Source: Ekhidna sp. (lineage in GTDB: Bacteria; Bacteroidota; Bacteroidia; Cytophagales; Cyclobacteriaceae). From it: DNA of 37,710 nucleotides. A program made the translations under genes and the position numbers. The stretch covers positions 1 through 37,710 of the forward strand of contig JABSPG010000008.1 in assembly GCA_013214445.1 (NCBI GenBank), given 5' to 3'. Shown piece by piece: positions 1 through 8,550 of the stretch (its first letter is position 1; each line of letters opens with the position of its first letter). The notes under the pieces were generated by a model that worked only from the letters and a program-made list of their open reading frames with translations, was not told where the DNA came from and made no database searches.

Positions 1-57
1 AAGGGTAAGAGATAACGGAGCTTAACCGCCCCTATTTTAATTAATAAATGAAAACAC

Positions 58-909
58 ATGAGCAATCTTCAAAAGCTGCCACTAGCGCAGCTCATCAAAA
101 CAGGCGCAATCAAGGACAGGTTTGCGCAACTTTTAGGCCATCGGTCAAACATCTTCGCAACCTCCATCATTAACGCGACAAAGGATAATCCTCAATTACA
201 GAAAGCAGAGCCTTTAAGCATCATTCAATGCGCGTTGGTAGCTGCATCTTTGAATCTGGAAGTTGATAAGAATCTGGGACAAGCTTGGATTGTGCCTTAT
301 GGCCAAAAAGCACAATTCCAGATTGGTTGGAAAGGTTGGGTTCAACTAGCTCTGAGATCAGGCCAATTCTCAAAAATCAACGTTCAGAACGTGTACGAAG
401 GCCAACTTAAAGAGTTTAATCCTTTTACAGAAGAGATTGAGCTTGATCACACAGCCAAAACATCTGATGAGGTGGTAGGATACTTCGCCTATTTTAAGCT
501 GGTGAACGGATATACTAAAAGCCTTTACTGGTCAAAGGAGGAAGTAGAAAAGCACGGGGCACGATTCTCTAAGACATTCGGATCTAAGTATGGAGTATGG
601 AAGACTGACTTCGACGCCATGGCGCGGAAGACGGTGCTTAAAAACATCCTGTCAAATTGGGCGCCTTTAGATGTCAACATGCAACACGCCGCGAAGTCTG
701 ATAGCCGTGTAATCAATGACGCTCAATCTATGGACGTTGATACATCGGATGAGATCTTTGATGATGCTGTGGAGGTGGAGGACACAGCGGTCATAGCCCC
801 AAATATCGAAGAAAAGATCGATTCAAACTTTGACCTTCCAAGCGAAACGGCTAAAAAGGCGAAGGCTACAAAGCAACCAAACACCGATCCTTTAGGAGCT
901 GAAGACTAA
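58..909 (+). CDS. recT: RecT-family ssDNA annealing protein
   Basis: Protein has RecT-like sequence (KNLGQAWIVPYGQKAQFQIGWKGWVQLALRSGQF; WKTDFDAMARKTVLKNILSNWAPL) and sits directly before a YqaJ-like exonuclease. Confidence 0.93.
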   Translation: MSNLQKLPLAQLIKTGAIKDRFAQLLGHRSNIFATSIINATKDNPQLQKAEPLSIIQCALVAASLNLEVDKNLGQAWIVPYGQKAQFQIGWKGWVQLALRSGQFSKINVQNVYEGQLKEFNPFTEEIELDHTAKTSDEVVGYFAYFKLVNGYTKSLYWSKEEVEKHGARFSKTFGSKYGVWKTDFDAMARKTVLKNILSNWAPLDVNMQHAAKSDSRVINDAQSMDVDTSDEIFDDAVEVEDTAVIAPNIEEKIDSNFDLPSETAKKAKATKQPNTDPLGAED

Positions 910-914
910 AGCAC

Positions 915-1655
915 ATGGAACAAGGGACTACAGAATGGTTGGAAGCTAGGCGCGGACTAGTTTCCTGTTCTAAGCTTTATAAGCTTATGACAGCGAAAGG
1001 AATAGAGGGAAAAGAAGCTAAGGAGTATATCAGATCTTTAGCATGGCAGCGGTTCACTGAAAGGGTATCTAGTTCACCTGTTACAAAAGAAATGGAACGT
1101 GGCCGCGAATTGGAACCCGAAGCAAAAGCGGTGTTTCAAAAGTCATTCCTATCTAAGGCTATAAATGATGTTAGCCTTTTAGAAGACGGAGGACAAGCTT
1201 TGAAAGGTTTATGGGCATCTCCTGATGGGCTTATATATGATGATATCAATTACTCTTTTGAGAGCGGCCTTGAAATCAAGTGTACAGGTACCTTGGTATT
1301 TGATCAGATACGGGGCAAATACACGGCCACGACGGACAAGCACCTATATTTTATTGATAAAATACACGATCAAGAAAGTTTTAGACAGGCTTTGAGAGAT
1401 AAAAATTCTTATTCGTGGTACTGGCAGATTCAAGGAAACATGTATGTGTACCGGGTCGAGGATTGGTACTTCGTATCCTATCATCCAGACGCTCTTTTTG
1501 AATTGAAAAGCGGTAAATCAATAGACGCTAGGTTGTTTGTCTTTAAAGTCAAGTTTGACAACGAAGCTAATGAACTTATTGAAAAGCGGGTCGAACAAGC
1601 TGAAATTGAGATTCAAAACCACGTATCTAAATTGAGAAAACGATTTAATATCTAG
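915..1655 (+). CDS. YqaJ / lambda-exonuclease-like recombinase
   Basis: EQGTTEWLEARRGLVSCSKL N-terminus, GLEIKCTG core (E-x-K) and YYWQIQGNMYV-like segment; adjacent to recT. Confidence 0.88.
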   Translation: MEQGTTEWLEARRGLVSCSKLYKLMTAKGIEGKEAKEYIRSLAWQRFTERVSSSPVTKEMERGRELEPEAKAVFQKSFLSKAINDVSLLEDGGQALKGLWASPDGLIYDDINYSFESGLEIKCTGTLVFDQIRGKYTATTDKHLYFIDKIHDQESFRQALRDKNSYSWYWQIQGNMYVYRVEDWYFVSYHPDALFELKSGKSIDARLFVFKVKFDNEANELIEKRVEQAEIEIQNHVSKLRKRFNI

Positions 1656-1658
1656 CTA

Positions 1659-1895
1659 TTGACAACGATTGAGCGCGACTTATGGGAGCTTGCGAAGGAA
1701 CGAAAAAAACGTAAGTTCCCGTATTATCCGTTAAATCGGTTCTATTCAAGGTACGATCCTGATCAGCAAAAAGAAGCGCAAAAGCTAGTTAGGCAACTGT
1801 TAACAAAAGGACTAATCAGACAGCGAGAAGGGATTAATTCAAACCTGATCGAGTTCAAAGAATCTTACTTTGAATTTTACGAAAAGAATAGATAA
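1659..1895 (+). CDS. small hypothetical protein (TTG start; possible winged-helix fold)
   Basis: ORF between exonuclease and helicase genes; start codon TTG, 3 nt after the preceding stop. Confidence 0.5.
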   Translation: MTTIERDLWELAKERKKRKFPYYPLNRFYSRYDPDQQKEAQKLVRQLLTKGLIRQREGINSNLIEFKESYFEFYEKNR

Positions 1896-1909
1896 TACGT
1901 ATTTATTCT

Positions 1910-1917
1910 TATATTTA
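1910..1917 (+). promoter_or_regulatory. candidate -7 box TATATTTA upstream of helicase-methylase gene
   Basis: TTCTTATATTTACA block, identical 14-mer recurs at 37201-37214 upstream of another AAACACATG gene. Confidence 0.45.
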
Positions 1918-1937
1918 CAGCGAATTAAAACAAACAC

Positions 1938-4523
1938 ATGGACTATAAAAAGCTGTTAGAGTCAAAAATCAAACTAGCTGAAAAAGCTGGTTTTGAAATT
2001 CAAAAAAATGACATAAATCCGATTTGTAAACCTCACCAAGCCGACATTATTAAATGGGCGGTACATGGAGGTCGAAGGGCTGTTTTTGCCAGTTTCGGAC
2101 TAGGTAAAACGGTTATTCAAATTGAGATCGTTCGGATTATATCACAACTCAAAAGTGGTAATGCTTTGATCGTGTGCCCTTTAGGAGTAAAGCAAGAGTT
2201 TATAAGAGATGGCCGTATGCTAGGTATTGAGCAAATCCAATACATCACGCATAGCGATCAGGTAAGAGATAATTGTAAGTACTATATCTCTAATTATGAG
2301 CGCGTCCGTAAAGGTGATATTGATCCTTCAAAGTTCATTGTGGTAACCATGGATGAAGCCAGTATTTTACGCGGGTTAGATACTCAAACCGTGGACATGC
2401 TCATGCACACTTTTAAGCAGATCCCTTACAGATTTGTCTGCACGGCTACACCTTCTCCAAATCGCTTTTTAGAGCTTACCCATTATGCAGACTTTTTGGG
2501 AATTATGGATAGAGGTCAGATCTTGACGCGCTTTTTTCAACGCGATAGCACAACGGCTGGAAACCTGACATTATTTCCAAAAAGGGAAAAAGAGTTCTGG
2601 CACTGGATGGCTAGCTGGGCTTGCTTCATTACCAAACCTTCCGACCTTAGACACGATGATACGGGCTACGACTTACCTGATGCTGACTTTCAAAGACATC
2701 GGATTACATTCGATAGAGATCCGATCATTGATAAAAGAAGTAATCAGGTTGAAATATATGCTAGTGCGTCAAAGTCATTAGGAGATGCGGCAAAGGAGAA
2801 GCGCGACAGCTTGCCTCACAGACTTTCTAAAGTGGCTGAGATCATCGAAAATGATCCAGATAGTCATTATGTGATCTGGCACAACCTAGAATCCGAACGT
2901 ATAGAGCTTGAAAAGCTTTTGAACGGTAAAAATTGGGTATCTGTTTACGGTTCCCAAACCTTGGATAAAAAGGAAGGTGGTCTGATTTCATTTTCAGAGG
3001 GTGAAAGTCAATACCTGATAACAAAGCCTACTATTGCAGGATCAGGATGCAACTTTCAACATCATTGCCATAAAGCCATATTTATGGGTATTGATTACAA
3101 GTTCAACGACTTCATTCAAGCAGTTCACCGTATCTACAGATTCATGCAACTACATCAAGTTGAGGTGCATATTATTCATACCGATGCTGAGGATGACATC
3201 ATGAAAGCTTTGGATCGCAAATGGGGTGACCACAAAAAGCTTCAATCAGAAATGACTAATATCATCCAAACTCACGGTCTTAATTCAGAACTATACAACA
3301 CAGAACTAAAAAGAGACATGTTTTCAGGACGCCAAATCAAAGTCGGTAAAGATTGGACAGCGATCAATAATGATAATGTTCAAGAGATTGTGAATATTGG
3401 GAGCGATTCAATAGGTATGGGTGTAACTTCAATACCTTTTGGTAATCACTACGAATACTCAGAGAATTACAACTGTTTTGGCCATAATGAAACAAATGTA
3501 GATTTTTGGAAGCAAATGGAGTTTCTGACACCTGAGCTTTACCGTGTGCTTATGCCAGGTAGAATCTTTGCAATACATGTTAAAGATCGAATCAGATACA
3601 GCTATCAGAACGGTGCAGGGTTCACGGATATTGATGATTTCACAGCGGACACTTCTAACCACTTAACAAGAAAGCATCTGCTTGAAAAGATCGACGCTTT
3701 CAAAGTGTTGAATGAAAAACTGAAATCAGATGAGATTGCAAAAGAAATTGAAGCAATGCAAGCTGATTATGACAGTTGGCATTTTCATTTATTAGGTAAG
3801 ATTACAGTAACTACGGACGTAGTACAGGAAAACAACCAGACATACAGGCTCGGTTGGTCGGAAAAATGTAAAGACGGGTCAAAGATGGGTGTAGGCTTAC
3901 CCGAATATGTGTTATTATTCCGAAAGGTTCCTACTGACACATCTAATGCGTATGCTGATGATAAGGTCGAAAAAAGCAAAGATGAATACTCCCGTTCAAA
4001 CTGGCAGCTTGATGCTCATTCTTATTGGAAGTCAGGCGGTGAAAGGTTAATGGATAGCTCACAGCTTGCTAGGATGGGACTTGATAATGTCCTAAAGCTT
4101 TGGAAGAAAGTAGAATCGAGCGGTGAGTATGATTTTCAAAAGCATAAAATTATCTGTGAAAAGCTGGATGAATTAGGTAAGCTTCCGACTACATACATGG
4201 CCGTTCCTCCTATTAGCCAGAATGAAGGAGTATGGACTGATATTGTAAGAATGAAAACATTGAATTCTGATCAGAAAAGAAAGAACCTAACAAAGCACAT
4301 TTGCCCTCTCCAGCTCGATCTGATCGAAAGACTGATTAACAGATACAGCAACAAAGGCGAAACAATATTAGACCCATTCGGCGGTATTATGTCGGTTCCT
4401 TACCAAGCTGTCAAGATGGGGCGTAAGGGTATAGGTATTGAGCTAAACAGCGAATATTGGAATGATGGAACTAAGCATCTTAAATCATTAGAGCAAAAAG
4501 CGGCTACACTATCACTTTTTTAA
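1938..4523 (+). CDS. SNF2/DEAD-type helicase fused to DNA methyltransferase
   Basis: N-terminal ATPase motifs (SFGLGKTVIQIE, VVTMDEAS, CTATPSPN), C-terminal MTase motifs (TSIPFGNHYEYS as motif IV-like; LDPFGGIMSVPYQAVKMGRKGIGIELN as motif I-like). Confidence 0.85.
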   Translation: MDYKKLLESKIKLAEKAGFEIQKNDINPICKPHQADIIKWAVHGGRRAVFASFGLGKTVIQIEIVRIISQLKSGNALIVCPLGVKQEFIRDGRMLGIEQIQYITHSDQVRDNCKYYISNYERVRKGDIDPSKFIVVTMDEASILRGLDTQTVDMLMHTFKQIPYRFVCTATPSPNRFLELTHYADFLGIMDRGQILTRFFQRDSTTAGNLTLFPKREKEFWHWMASWACFITKPSDLRHDDTGYDLPDADFQRHRITFDRDPIIDKRSNQVEIYASASKSLGDAAKEKRDSLPHRLSKVAEIIENDPDSHYVIWHNLESERIELEKLLNGKNWVSVYGSQTLDKKEGGLISFSEGESQYLITKPTIAGSGCNFQHHCHKAIFMGIDYKFNDFIQAVHRIYRFMQLHQVEVHIIHTDAEDDIMKALDRKWGDHKKLQSEMTNIIQTHGLNSELYNTELKRDMFSGRQIKVGKDWTAINNDNVQEIVNIGSDSIGMGVTSIPFGNHYEYSENYNCFGHNETNVDFWKQMEFLTPELYRVLMPGRIFAIHVKDRIRYSYQNGAGFTDIDDFTADTSNHLTRKHLLEKIDAFKVLNEKLKSDEIAKEIEAMQADYDSWHFHLLGKITVTTDVVQENNQTYRLGWSEKCKDGSKMGVGLPEYVLLFRKVPTDTSNAYADDKVEKSKDEYSRSNWQLDAHSYWKSGGERLMDSSQLARMGLDNVLKLWKKVESSGEYDFQKHKIICEKLDELGKLPTTYMAVPPISQNEGVWTDIVRMKTLNSDQKRKNLTKHICPLQLDLIERLINRYSNKGETILDPFGGIMSVPYQAVKMGRKGIGIELNSEYWNDGTKHLKSLEQKAATLSLF

Positions 4524-4536
4524 ACAAAAAAAACAC

Positions 4537-4794
4537 ATGCAAACACAGTCAGCAAGAGTACTAGAGGCTATAGAACTCTATAACAAAAAACACGGTGGAA
4601 AGATTATGAACCAAGTACAGCTTGCCATGAAAGTATGGCCTGAAAAGGAATACGAACAGGCAGGTCAAAGGATGCATCATTTGCTTTTTAAAGGGCGACC
4701 GTGGAACCTAGATTGGCTTAGGTCAATCGCAAAAATTTTGGAAGTGGACTATAATTTTTTACTAGACTTAGAAGCACATGAACAAACTAATTGA
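4537..4794 (+). CDS. small HTH-like protein
   Basis: MNQVQLAMKVWPEKEYEQAGQRMHHLLFKGRPWNLDWLRSIAKILEVDYNFLL resembles an XRE-like HTH. Confidence 0.5.
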   Translation: MQTQSARVLEAIELYNKKHGGKIMNQVQLAMKVWPEKEYEQAGQRMHHLLFKGRPWNLDWLRSIAKILEVDYNFLLDLEAHEQTN

Positions 4795-5281
4795 GGCAAA
4801 TTATCAGAGCATTGTAGATCGGGGGTTGATTACTGCCGATACTAAATACAGGGATTTCTTTAAAAAGCTCACAGAAGAGTATAACGAAGTCAGGATTGCG
4901 AAGACAAAGAAAAACAAGGATGAGGAGTGGTGTGATGTCATTCTAGTGGCTCTTAACTACTTTAGGCATCATGATAAACCCGTTGAGAAGCTTCTCTGGG
5001 AAAAGGTCAAAAAGAATCAATACAGATCAAAACGTAAGAATATGGAATTACAAGTAGGTCAAAGTATCACCACGGCCACTATTGAAGAGGCTATTATTTT
5101 GGGCGAAAAGGAAAGCAAAGGTAGCCTCCTTTACATCTGCTTGGACAAGGCGCGGCTGATCCTTGTATCAGTCAGGCCAAAGAATGTTGTACACGCTATG
5201 CCATCGACCAAAGACGTTTCGGGCTACTTCAACAAATACGGCTCACAGCTGCGTAGGCTGGGTATTTACGTTCCTGAATAG
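4778..5281 (+). CDS. MazG-like NTP pyrophosphohydrolase-related N-terminus with unknown C-terminal region
   Basis: KKLTEEYNEVRIAKTKKNKDEEWCDVILVALNYFRH resembles MazG helices (EExxE...DxxxD). Confidence 0.5.
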   Translation: MNKLIEANYQSIVDRGLITADTKYRDFFKKLTEEYNEVRIAKTKKNKDEEWCDVILVALNYFRHHDKPVEKLLWEKVKKNQYRSKRKNMELQVGQSITTATIEEAIILGEKESKGSLLYICLDKARLILVSVRPKNVVHAMPSTKDVSGYFNKYGSQLRRLGIYVPE

Positions 5282-5311
5282 AAGTTCGGTATTTCCGAAT
5301 GATTGATTTTT

Positions 5312-5335
5312 AAAGAGGTGTAAGCCTCTTTTTTT
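5312..5335 (+). terminator. rho-independent terminator
   Basis: AAAGAGG-TGTAAG-CCTCTTT followed by T-run. Confidence 0.8.
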
Positions 5336-5337
5336 GC

Positions 5338-5345
5338 TATCTTAG
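5338..5345 (+). promoter_or_regulatory. weak candidate -7 box TATCTTAG
   Basis: One mismatch to TAnnTTTG; 7 nt before the first hairpin of the structured RNA; no clear -33 box. Confidence 0.35.
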
Positions 5346-5446
5346 TACTGTATAACAAAAGCAGGGTCGGAGCTACTTTTGTTATTCCTGAATCTTTTGA
5401 TTCATTGCCCCTTTGCCACTCCGACGGCTTAGGGGCTTTTTTATTT
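5346..5446 (+). ncRNA. candidate structured RNA with kissing loop and terminator
   Basis: Hairpin 1 ATAACAAAAG(5352-5361)/CTTTTGTTAT(5376-5385); hairpin 2 TGAATC TTTT GATTCA (5389-5404); hairpin 3 GCCCCT(5407-5412)/AGGGGC(5431-5436) plus inner GCC/GGC; loop 1 GTCGGAG 5366-5372 is exact reverse complement of loop 3 CTCCGAC 5419-5425; then T-run. Confidence 0.6.
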
Positions 5447-5449
5447 ATT

Positions 5450-5677
5450 ATGAAAAAGACTTTTTTAAGTTTTTACCGTAGAATCTTCAATCAGGATCAG
5501 ATAATAAGTGTAGATGTAGTAGACGATTCATGCAATGGGTTTGTGGCTATTCATGACGGATTGGAAGACGAGGAAAGCCCTTTATTTGTAATTAACGACC
5601 CCAAAACCGCAAGGCTTTTATCTGAATCTCTTGATCAGGCTGCCAGATATTTAGAATCAAAACAAAAGGGAGATTAA
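5450..5677 (+). CDS. small hypothetical protein (start re-called from 5405)
   Basis: ORF track start at 5405 lies inside the terminator hairpin; ATG at 5450 (MKKTFLSFYRRIFNQDQ) follows the T-run. Confidence 0.6.
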   Translation: MKKTFLSFYRRIFNQDQIISVDVVDDSCNGFVAIHDGLEDEESPLFVINDPKTARLLSESLDQAARYLESKQKGD

Positions 5678-5678
5678 T

Positions 5679-6512
5679 ATGAGTCAAGATAATGCATATT
5701 CAATCACGCCTTACACGGTGTTATCAGATAATAGATTAACCTTCGCATCCAAGTGCCTATACGGTGTTATACACAGCCTAAGCAATGGCAGAAAATGTAC
5801 CGCAACAAACAAGTATTTAGCAGATGTTTTGGGTACGAATATCAAGACAATTCAAAGATCTTTAGACCAATTATTAGACCTAAAATTGATTAATAGAGAG
5901 GTCAAAAACGCATGCAAAAGAGAGTTGATTTGTACTGTAAGATCCGAAAATACCCACCCCGAAAATGTACCTACCCCCAAAATAGGGGTACCCCCAAAAT
6001 GTACTAAGGGGGTAGGACAAAATGTACTAACCCCCCACCCCGAAAATGTACCAACCCCCCTAGGACAAAATGTACCAACAGATAATATATTAGATACTAA
6101 AGTTGATACTATAATTGATAAAAAAAGTAAGAAGCGCACAAAGTTTATCAAACCTACTAAAGATCAGATCAGGGAGTACTTCACTGAGCTAGGATTGAAC
6201 GGGCAATCTGAAAGTTTAAGCGAACGATTCTACGACTACTACGAATCCAACGGATGGAAGGTTGGACGCAATAGCATGAAGGACTGGAAAGCGACTTGTA
6301 GAAACTGGAAGAAAAACCAAAACCAAACGCAACAAAAAAATGAAACCAATAAGCGAAATAACCGAGAATCTCACCAATACCGCACGGGAGACTTTGACGC
6401 AGAACTCAACGCACGCGCCGCCGAATGGATCAACGCAGGAAAGCCCATCGAAGAACTTCAGGAAATCGTTAACCGAGAATATGAAGAGCGCCAAAAAAAA
6501 GCAGTATCGTAA
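5679..6512 (+). CDS. replication initiator-like protein with N-terminal winged helix
   Basis: ASKCLYGVIHSLSNGRKCTATNKYLADVLGTNIKTIQRSLDQLLDLKLI wHTH; central (E/Q)NVPT repeats encoded by iterons; followed by DnaC-like gene. Confidence 0.75.
   Translation: MSQDNAYSITPYTVLSDNRLTFASKCLYGVIHSLSNGRKCTATNKYLADVLGTNIKTIQRSLDQLLDLKLINREVKNACKRELICTVRSENTHPENVPTPKIGVPPKCTKGVGQNVLTPHPENVPTPLGQNVPTDNILDTKVDTIIDKKSKKRTKFIKPTKDQIREYFTELGLNGQSESLSERFYDYYESNGWKVGRNSMKDWKATCRNWKKNQNQTQQKNETNKRNNRESHQYRTGDFDAELNARAAEWINAGKPIEELQEIVNREYEERQKKAVS
5962..6075 (+). repeat. iteron-like direct repeats AAAATGTAC (candidate replication origin)
   Basis: Exact AAAATGTAC at 5962, 5996, 6019, 6043 and 6067 (last four spaced 23, 24, 24 nt), interleaved with C/G runs; one outlying copy at 5792. 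Confidence 0.7.
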
Positions 6513-7095
6513 ATTCAGGATAGCGATAGGCAACGAGCTGATAAGGCTCTCAGGCAAAAAGCCTGTGGATATGATCTGGTTTGATGAGTACAATCTGGTT
6601 TTCAACAAACTTTGGGAAATGCAATTTGGAGACGAAGAAAAAAAAGGCTTTCTCTTAGCTGGTGAAAAAGGAACGGGTAAAACACTATTCATCGAGGCTC
6701 TGAGAAAAACACGGTACATCAGAGCGCGGCGCGTAAGCTGTAAGGAGATCGAACTACAAGTCAAAAGGGACGGCCAAAAAGCGATCTACCAATACGCAAC
6801 TGCGCACACCTCCAACGGACGCCCTAACGTGTGGATATTCGACGACATTGGAACCGAAAGAAAGGTCTTGGATTATGGCAATGAGTATGAAATCATCGAA
6901 GATCTTATACACGCTCGCTATGAAGCGTTCGACTTCCAAAATATACCAACATACGGCACAACGAATTTGAGCGCAATAACAACGCCCGAAAGCGGCAAAA
7001 CAACGCTCACAACAAGATACGATGACCGTGTATTCGATCGGATGCGAAAAATGATGCATTTTATCACGTTTCAAAACACTAAATCACTGCGCTAA
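6481..7095 (+). CDS. DnaC-like helicase loader / P-loop ATPase (start re-called from 6340)
   Basis: GEKGTGKTLFIEAL Walker A, VWIFDDIGTE Walker B, YGTTNLS sensor; ATG 6481 (MKSAKKKQYRKF) reduces overlap with upstream gene to 32 nt. Confidence 0.8.
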   Translation: MKSAKKKQYRKFRIAIGNELIRLSGKKPVDMIWFDEYNLVFNKLWEMQFGDEEKKGFLLAGEKGTGKTLFIEALRKTRYIRARRVSCKEIELQVKRDGQKAIYQYATAHTSNGRPNVWIFDDIGTERKVLDYGNEYEIIEDLIHARYEAFDFQNIPTYGTTNLSAITTPESGKTTLTTRYDDRVFDRMRKMMHFITFQNTKSLR

Positions 7096-7096
7096 T

Positions 7097-7399
7097 ATGA
7101 CCTCGCACTACATCGTCAAAAAATCAAAGCATTGGGACAATAAGCAGGATATAATCAGGCTAATTATCTACGATAACGGCGGTACTATTACCCTGAATGA
7201 ATTGATACAGATTCTACAGCCATGGTACAACGACACACGACGTAAAAGCACGTGTGCAAAAGTCTTCCGACACATCAATAAGATGATGAAAAAAGGACTA
7301 CTAGAAAGGATTGATAAGGGGGTTTACAGGTTGTTATACGATGATAGTTTGAAGGAAAGCTATTTACCACCTGAATCAAAACAAGTAACTATTTTTTAA
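7097..7399 (+). CDS. hypothetical wHTH-like protein
   Basis: GGTITLNELIQILQPWYNDTRRKSTCAKVFRHINKMMKKGLLERIDKGVYRL. Confidence 0.5.
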   Translation: MTSHYIVKKSKHWDNKQDIIRLIIYDNGGTITLNELIQILQPWYNDTRRKSTCAKVFRHINKMMKKGLLERIDKGVYRLLYDDSLKESYLPPESKQVTIF

Positions 7400-7443
7400 C
7401 AAGTTTAGCGGAATTTCCGCTGAAAGACTTAAATACGCTAATT

Positions 7444-7713
7444 ATGAGGAGATACTTTGAAATTCAAGATTTAAGGAGATGGATTGAAAGGTGTAAAGGA
7501 TCAATTACACTAGAATACATAATCCCTAGTTCTTTAAAGATTGAAAATACAGATTCAAACGAGGTGAAGGAGATCAAAAGAAAGGGTTATGGACATCTTA
7601 TTAGGGTCAAGACTAAGGATGGATTTAATCAGGTTGTTATTAATGCGGATCAGCATCAAGCGGTTATGGAAATAGATCATCGATTATCCTCATTTTGGGG
7701 ATTACCATTTTAA
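7444..7713 (+). CDS. hypothetical protein
   Basis: Intact ORF in operon order. Confidence 0.5.
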   Translation: MRRYFEIQDLRRWIERCKGSITLEYIIPSSLKIENTDSNEVKEIKRKGYGHLIRVKTKDGFNQVVINADQHQAVMEIDHRLSSFWGLPF

Positions 7714-7726
7714 ATAAAAACACATT

Positions 7727-7873
7727 ATGAAATTCTATTTAAACGCCCTGTATAGGCTTTATTTTTTTAAATCAGGTACAGACATGCCAAGATGGATGGA
7801 GCTAACTTATAGCTGCTTGGCTTGGGTACAGATAGTAGCAATTACGTACGTCATTTTAAAACAAACACTATGA
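7727..7873 (+). CDS. small putative membrane protein, 48 aa (not in ORF track)
   Basis: AAAACACATTATG start; MKFYLNALYRLYFFKSGTDMPRWMELTYSCLAWVQIVAITYVILKQTL; stop overlaps next ATG as ATGA (7870-7873). Confidence 0.65.
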   Translation: MKFYLNALYRLYFFKSGTDMPRWMELTYSCLAWVQIVAITYVILKQTL

Positions 7874-8205
7874 ACGACTGGATTAAAATTGAAGATGAGC
7901 TGCCTCACGTACTACAAATAGTCTATGTAGTATGTGTGGCTGAAAATTCACAGCGAAGATATAACTATGAAACGATGGCCGTGTACATACCGTACATGAC
8001 GGTTAAGGCGGATGACTTTATGATAGAAGAGTATTCTTATGAATCAGACTACAACGAAGAAGAAGACGAATTCTACACCCGTGAGGGCTTCTATGAATGG
8101 CAAAGCGTAGCTGACATCCATTGGATGATAACTGATAAAGTAACACACTGGAGACCAAGGATTAAACTACCAAAATTGAATGAGGTAAAAAATGAAAACA
8201 ACTGA
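7870..8205 (+). CDS. DUF551-like protein (start re-called from 7822)
   Basis: MNDWIKIEDELPHVLQIVYVV... and VTHWRPRIKLP C-terminus are DUF551-like; start ATG within ATGA overlap. Confidence 0.65.
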   Translation: MNDWIKIEDELPHVLQIVYVVCVAENSQRRYNYETMAVYIPYMTVKADDFMIEEYSYESDYNEEEDEFYTREGFYEWQSVADIHWMITDKVTHWRPRIKLPKLNEVKNENN

Positions 8206-8545
8206 TAAGGTTTATTCAGCTAAGGTTTTACATGTCCTTTCCACTTTAAGCACTGATTTAAAACGGGAAATGGGCAATCAATATCACAATAAGAATGAGG
8301 TGTCTACTGGTATAGCGTCTCGTTCATCAGATATTTTATTTTGGATTTTTAATGCAAAAAACCATCCTCACAAACGACCGTCTGCCGTTGGTAATCTGTA
8401 CGGTTATTTGGTGGAAAAGAAAAATAATGATAGATATTTGCAGAATACAACTCAATCCACCATATTTACACCGAACTATTTCAAAGGGGCAGCTGAGTTT
8501 ACAGAGCGCTACCTAGAACTTTTGGACGAAATCATTGAATTTTAA
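8192..8545 (+). CDS. hypothetical protein
   Basis: Intact ORF overlapping the upstream gene by 14 nt. Confidence 0.5.
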   Translation: MKTTDKVYSAKVLHVLSTLSTDLKREMGNQYHNKNEVSTGIASRSSDILFWIFNAKNHPHKRPSAVGNLYGYLVEKKNNDRYLQNTTQSTIFTPNYFKGAAEFTERYLELLDEIIEF

Positions 8546-8550
8546 AACAC

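Noticed and set aside
5405-5449. N-terminal extension of the 5405-5677 ORF
   Set aside because: Lies in the terminator hairpin and T-run; ATG 5450 is a better start.
5852-6151. Minus-strand ORF of 99 aa opposite the replication gene
   Set aside because: Antisense to a well-supported initiator gene; its apparent repeats are just the complement of the iterons.
6216-6764. 182-aa minus-strand ORF
   Set aside because: Overlaps two supported plus-strand genes (initiator and DnaC-like ATPase) and has no start context or recognisable family.
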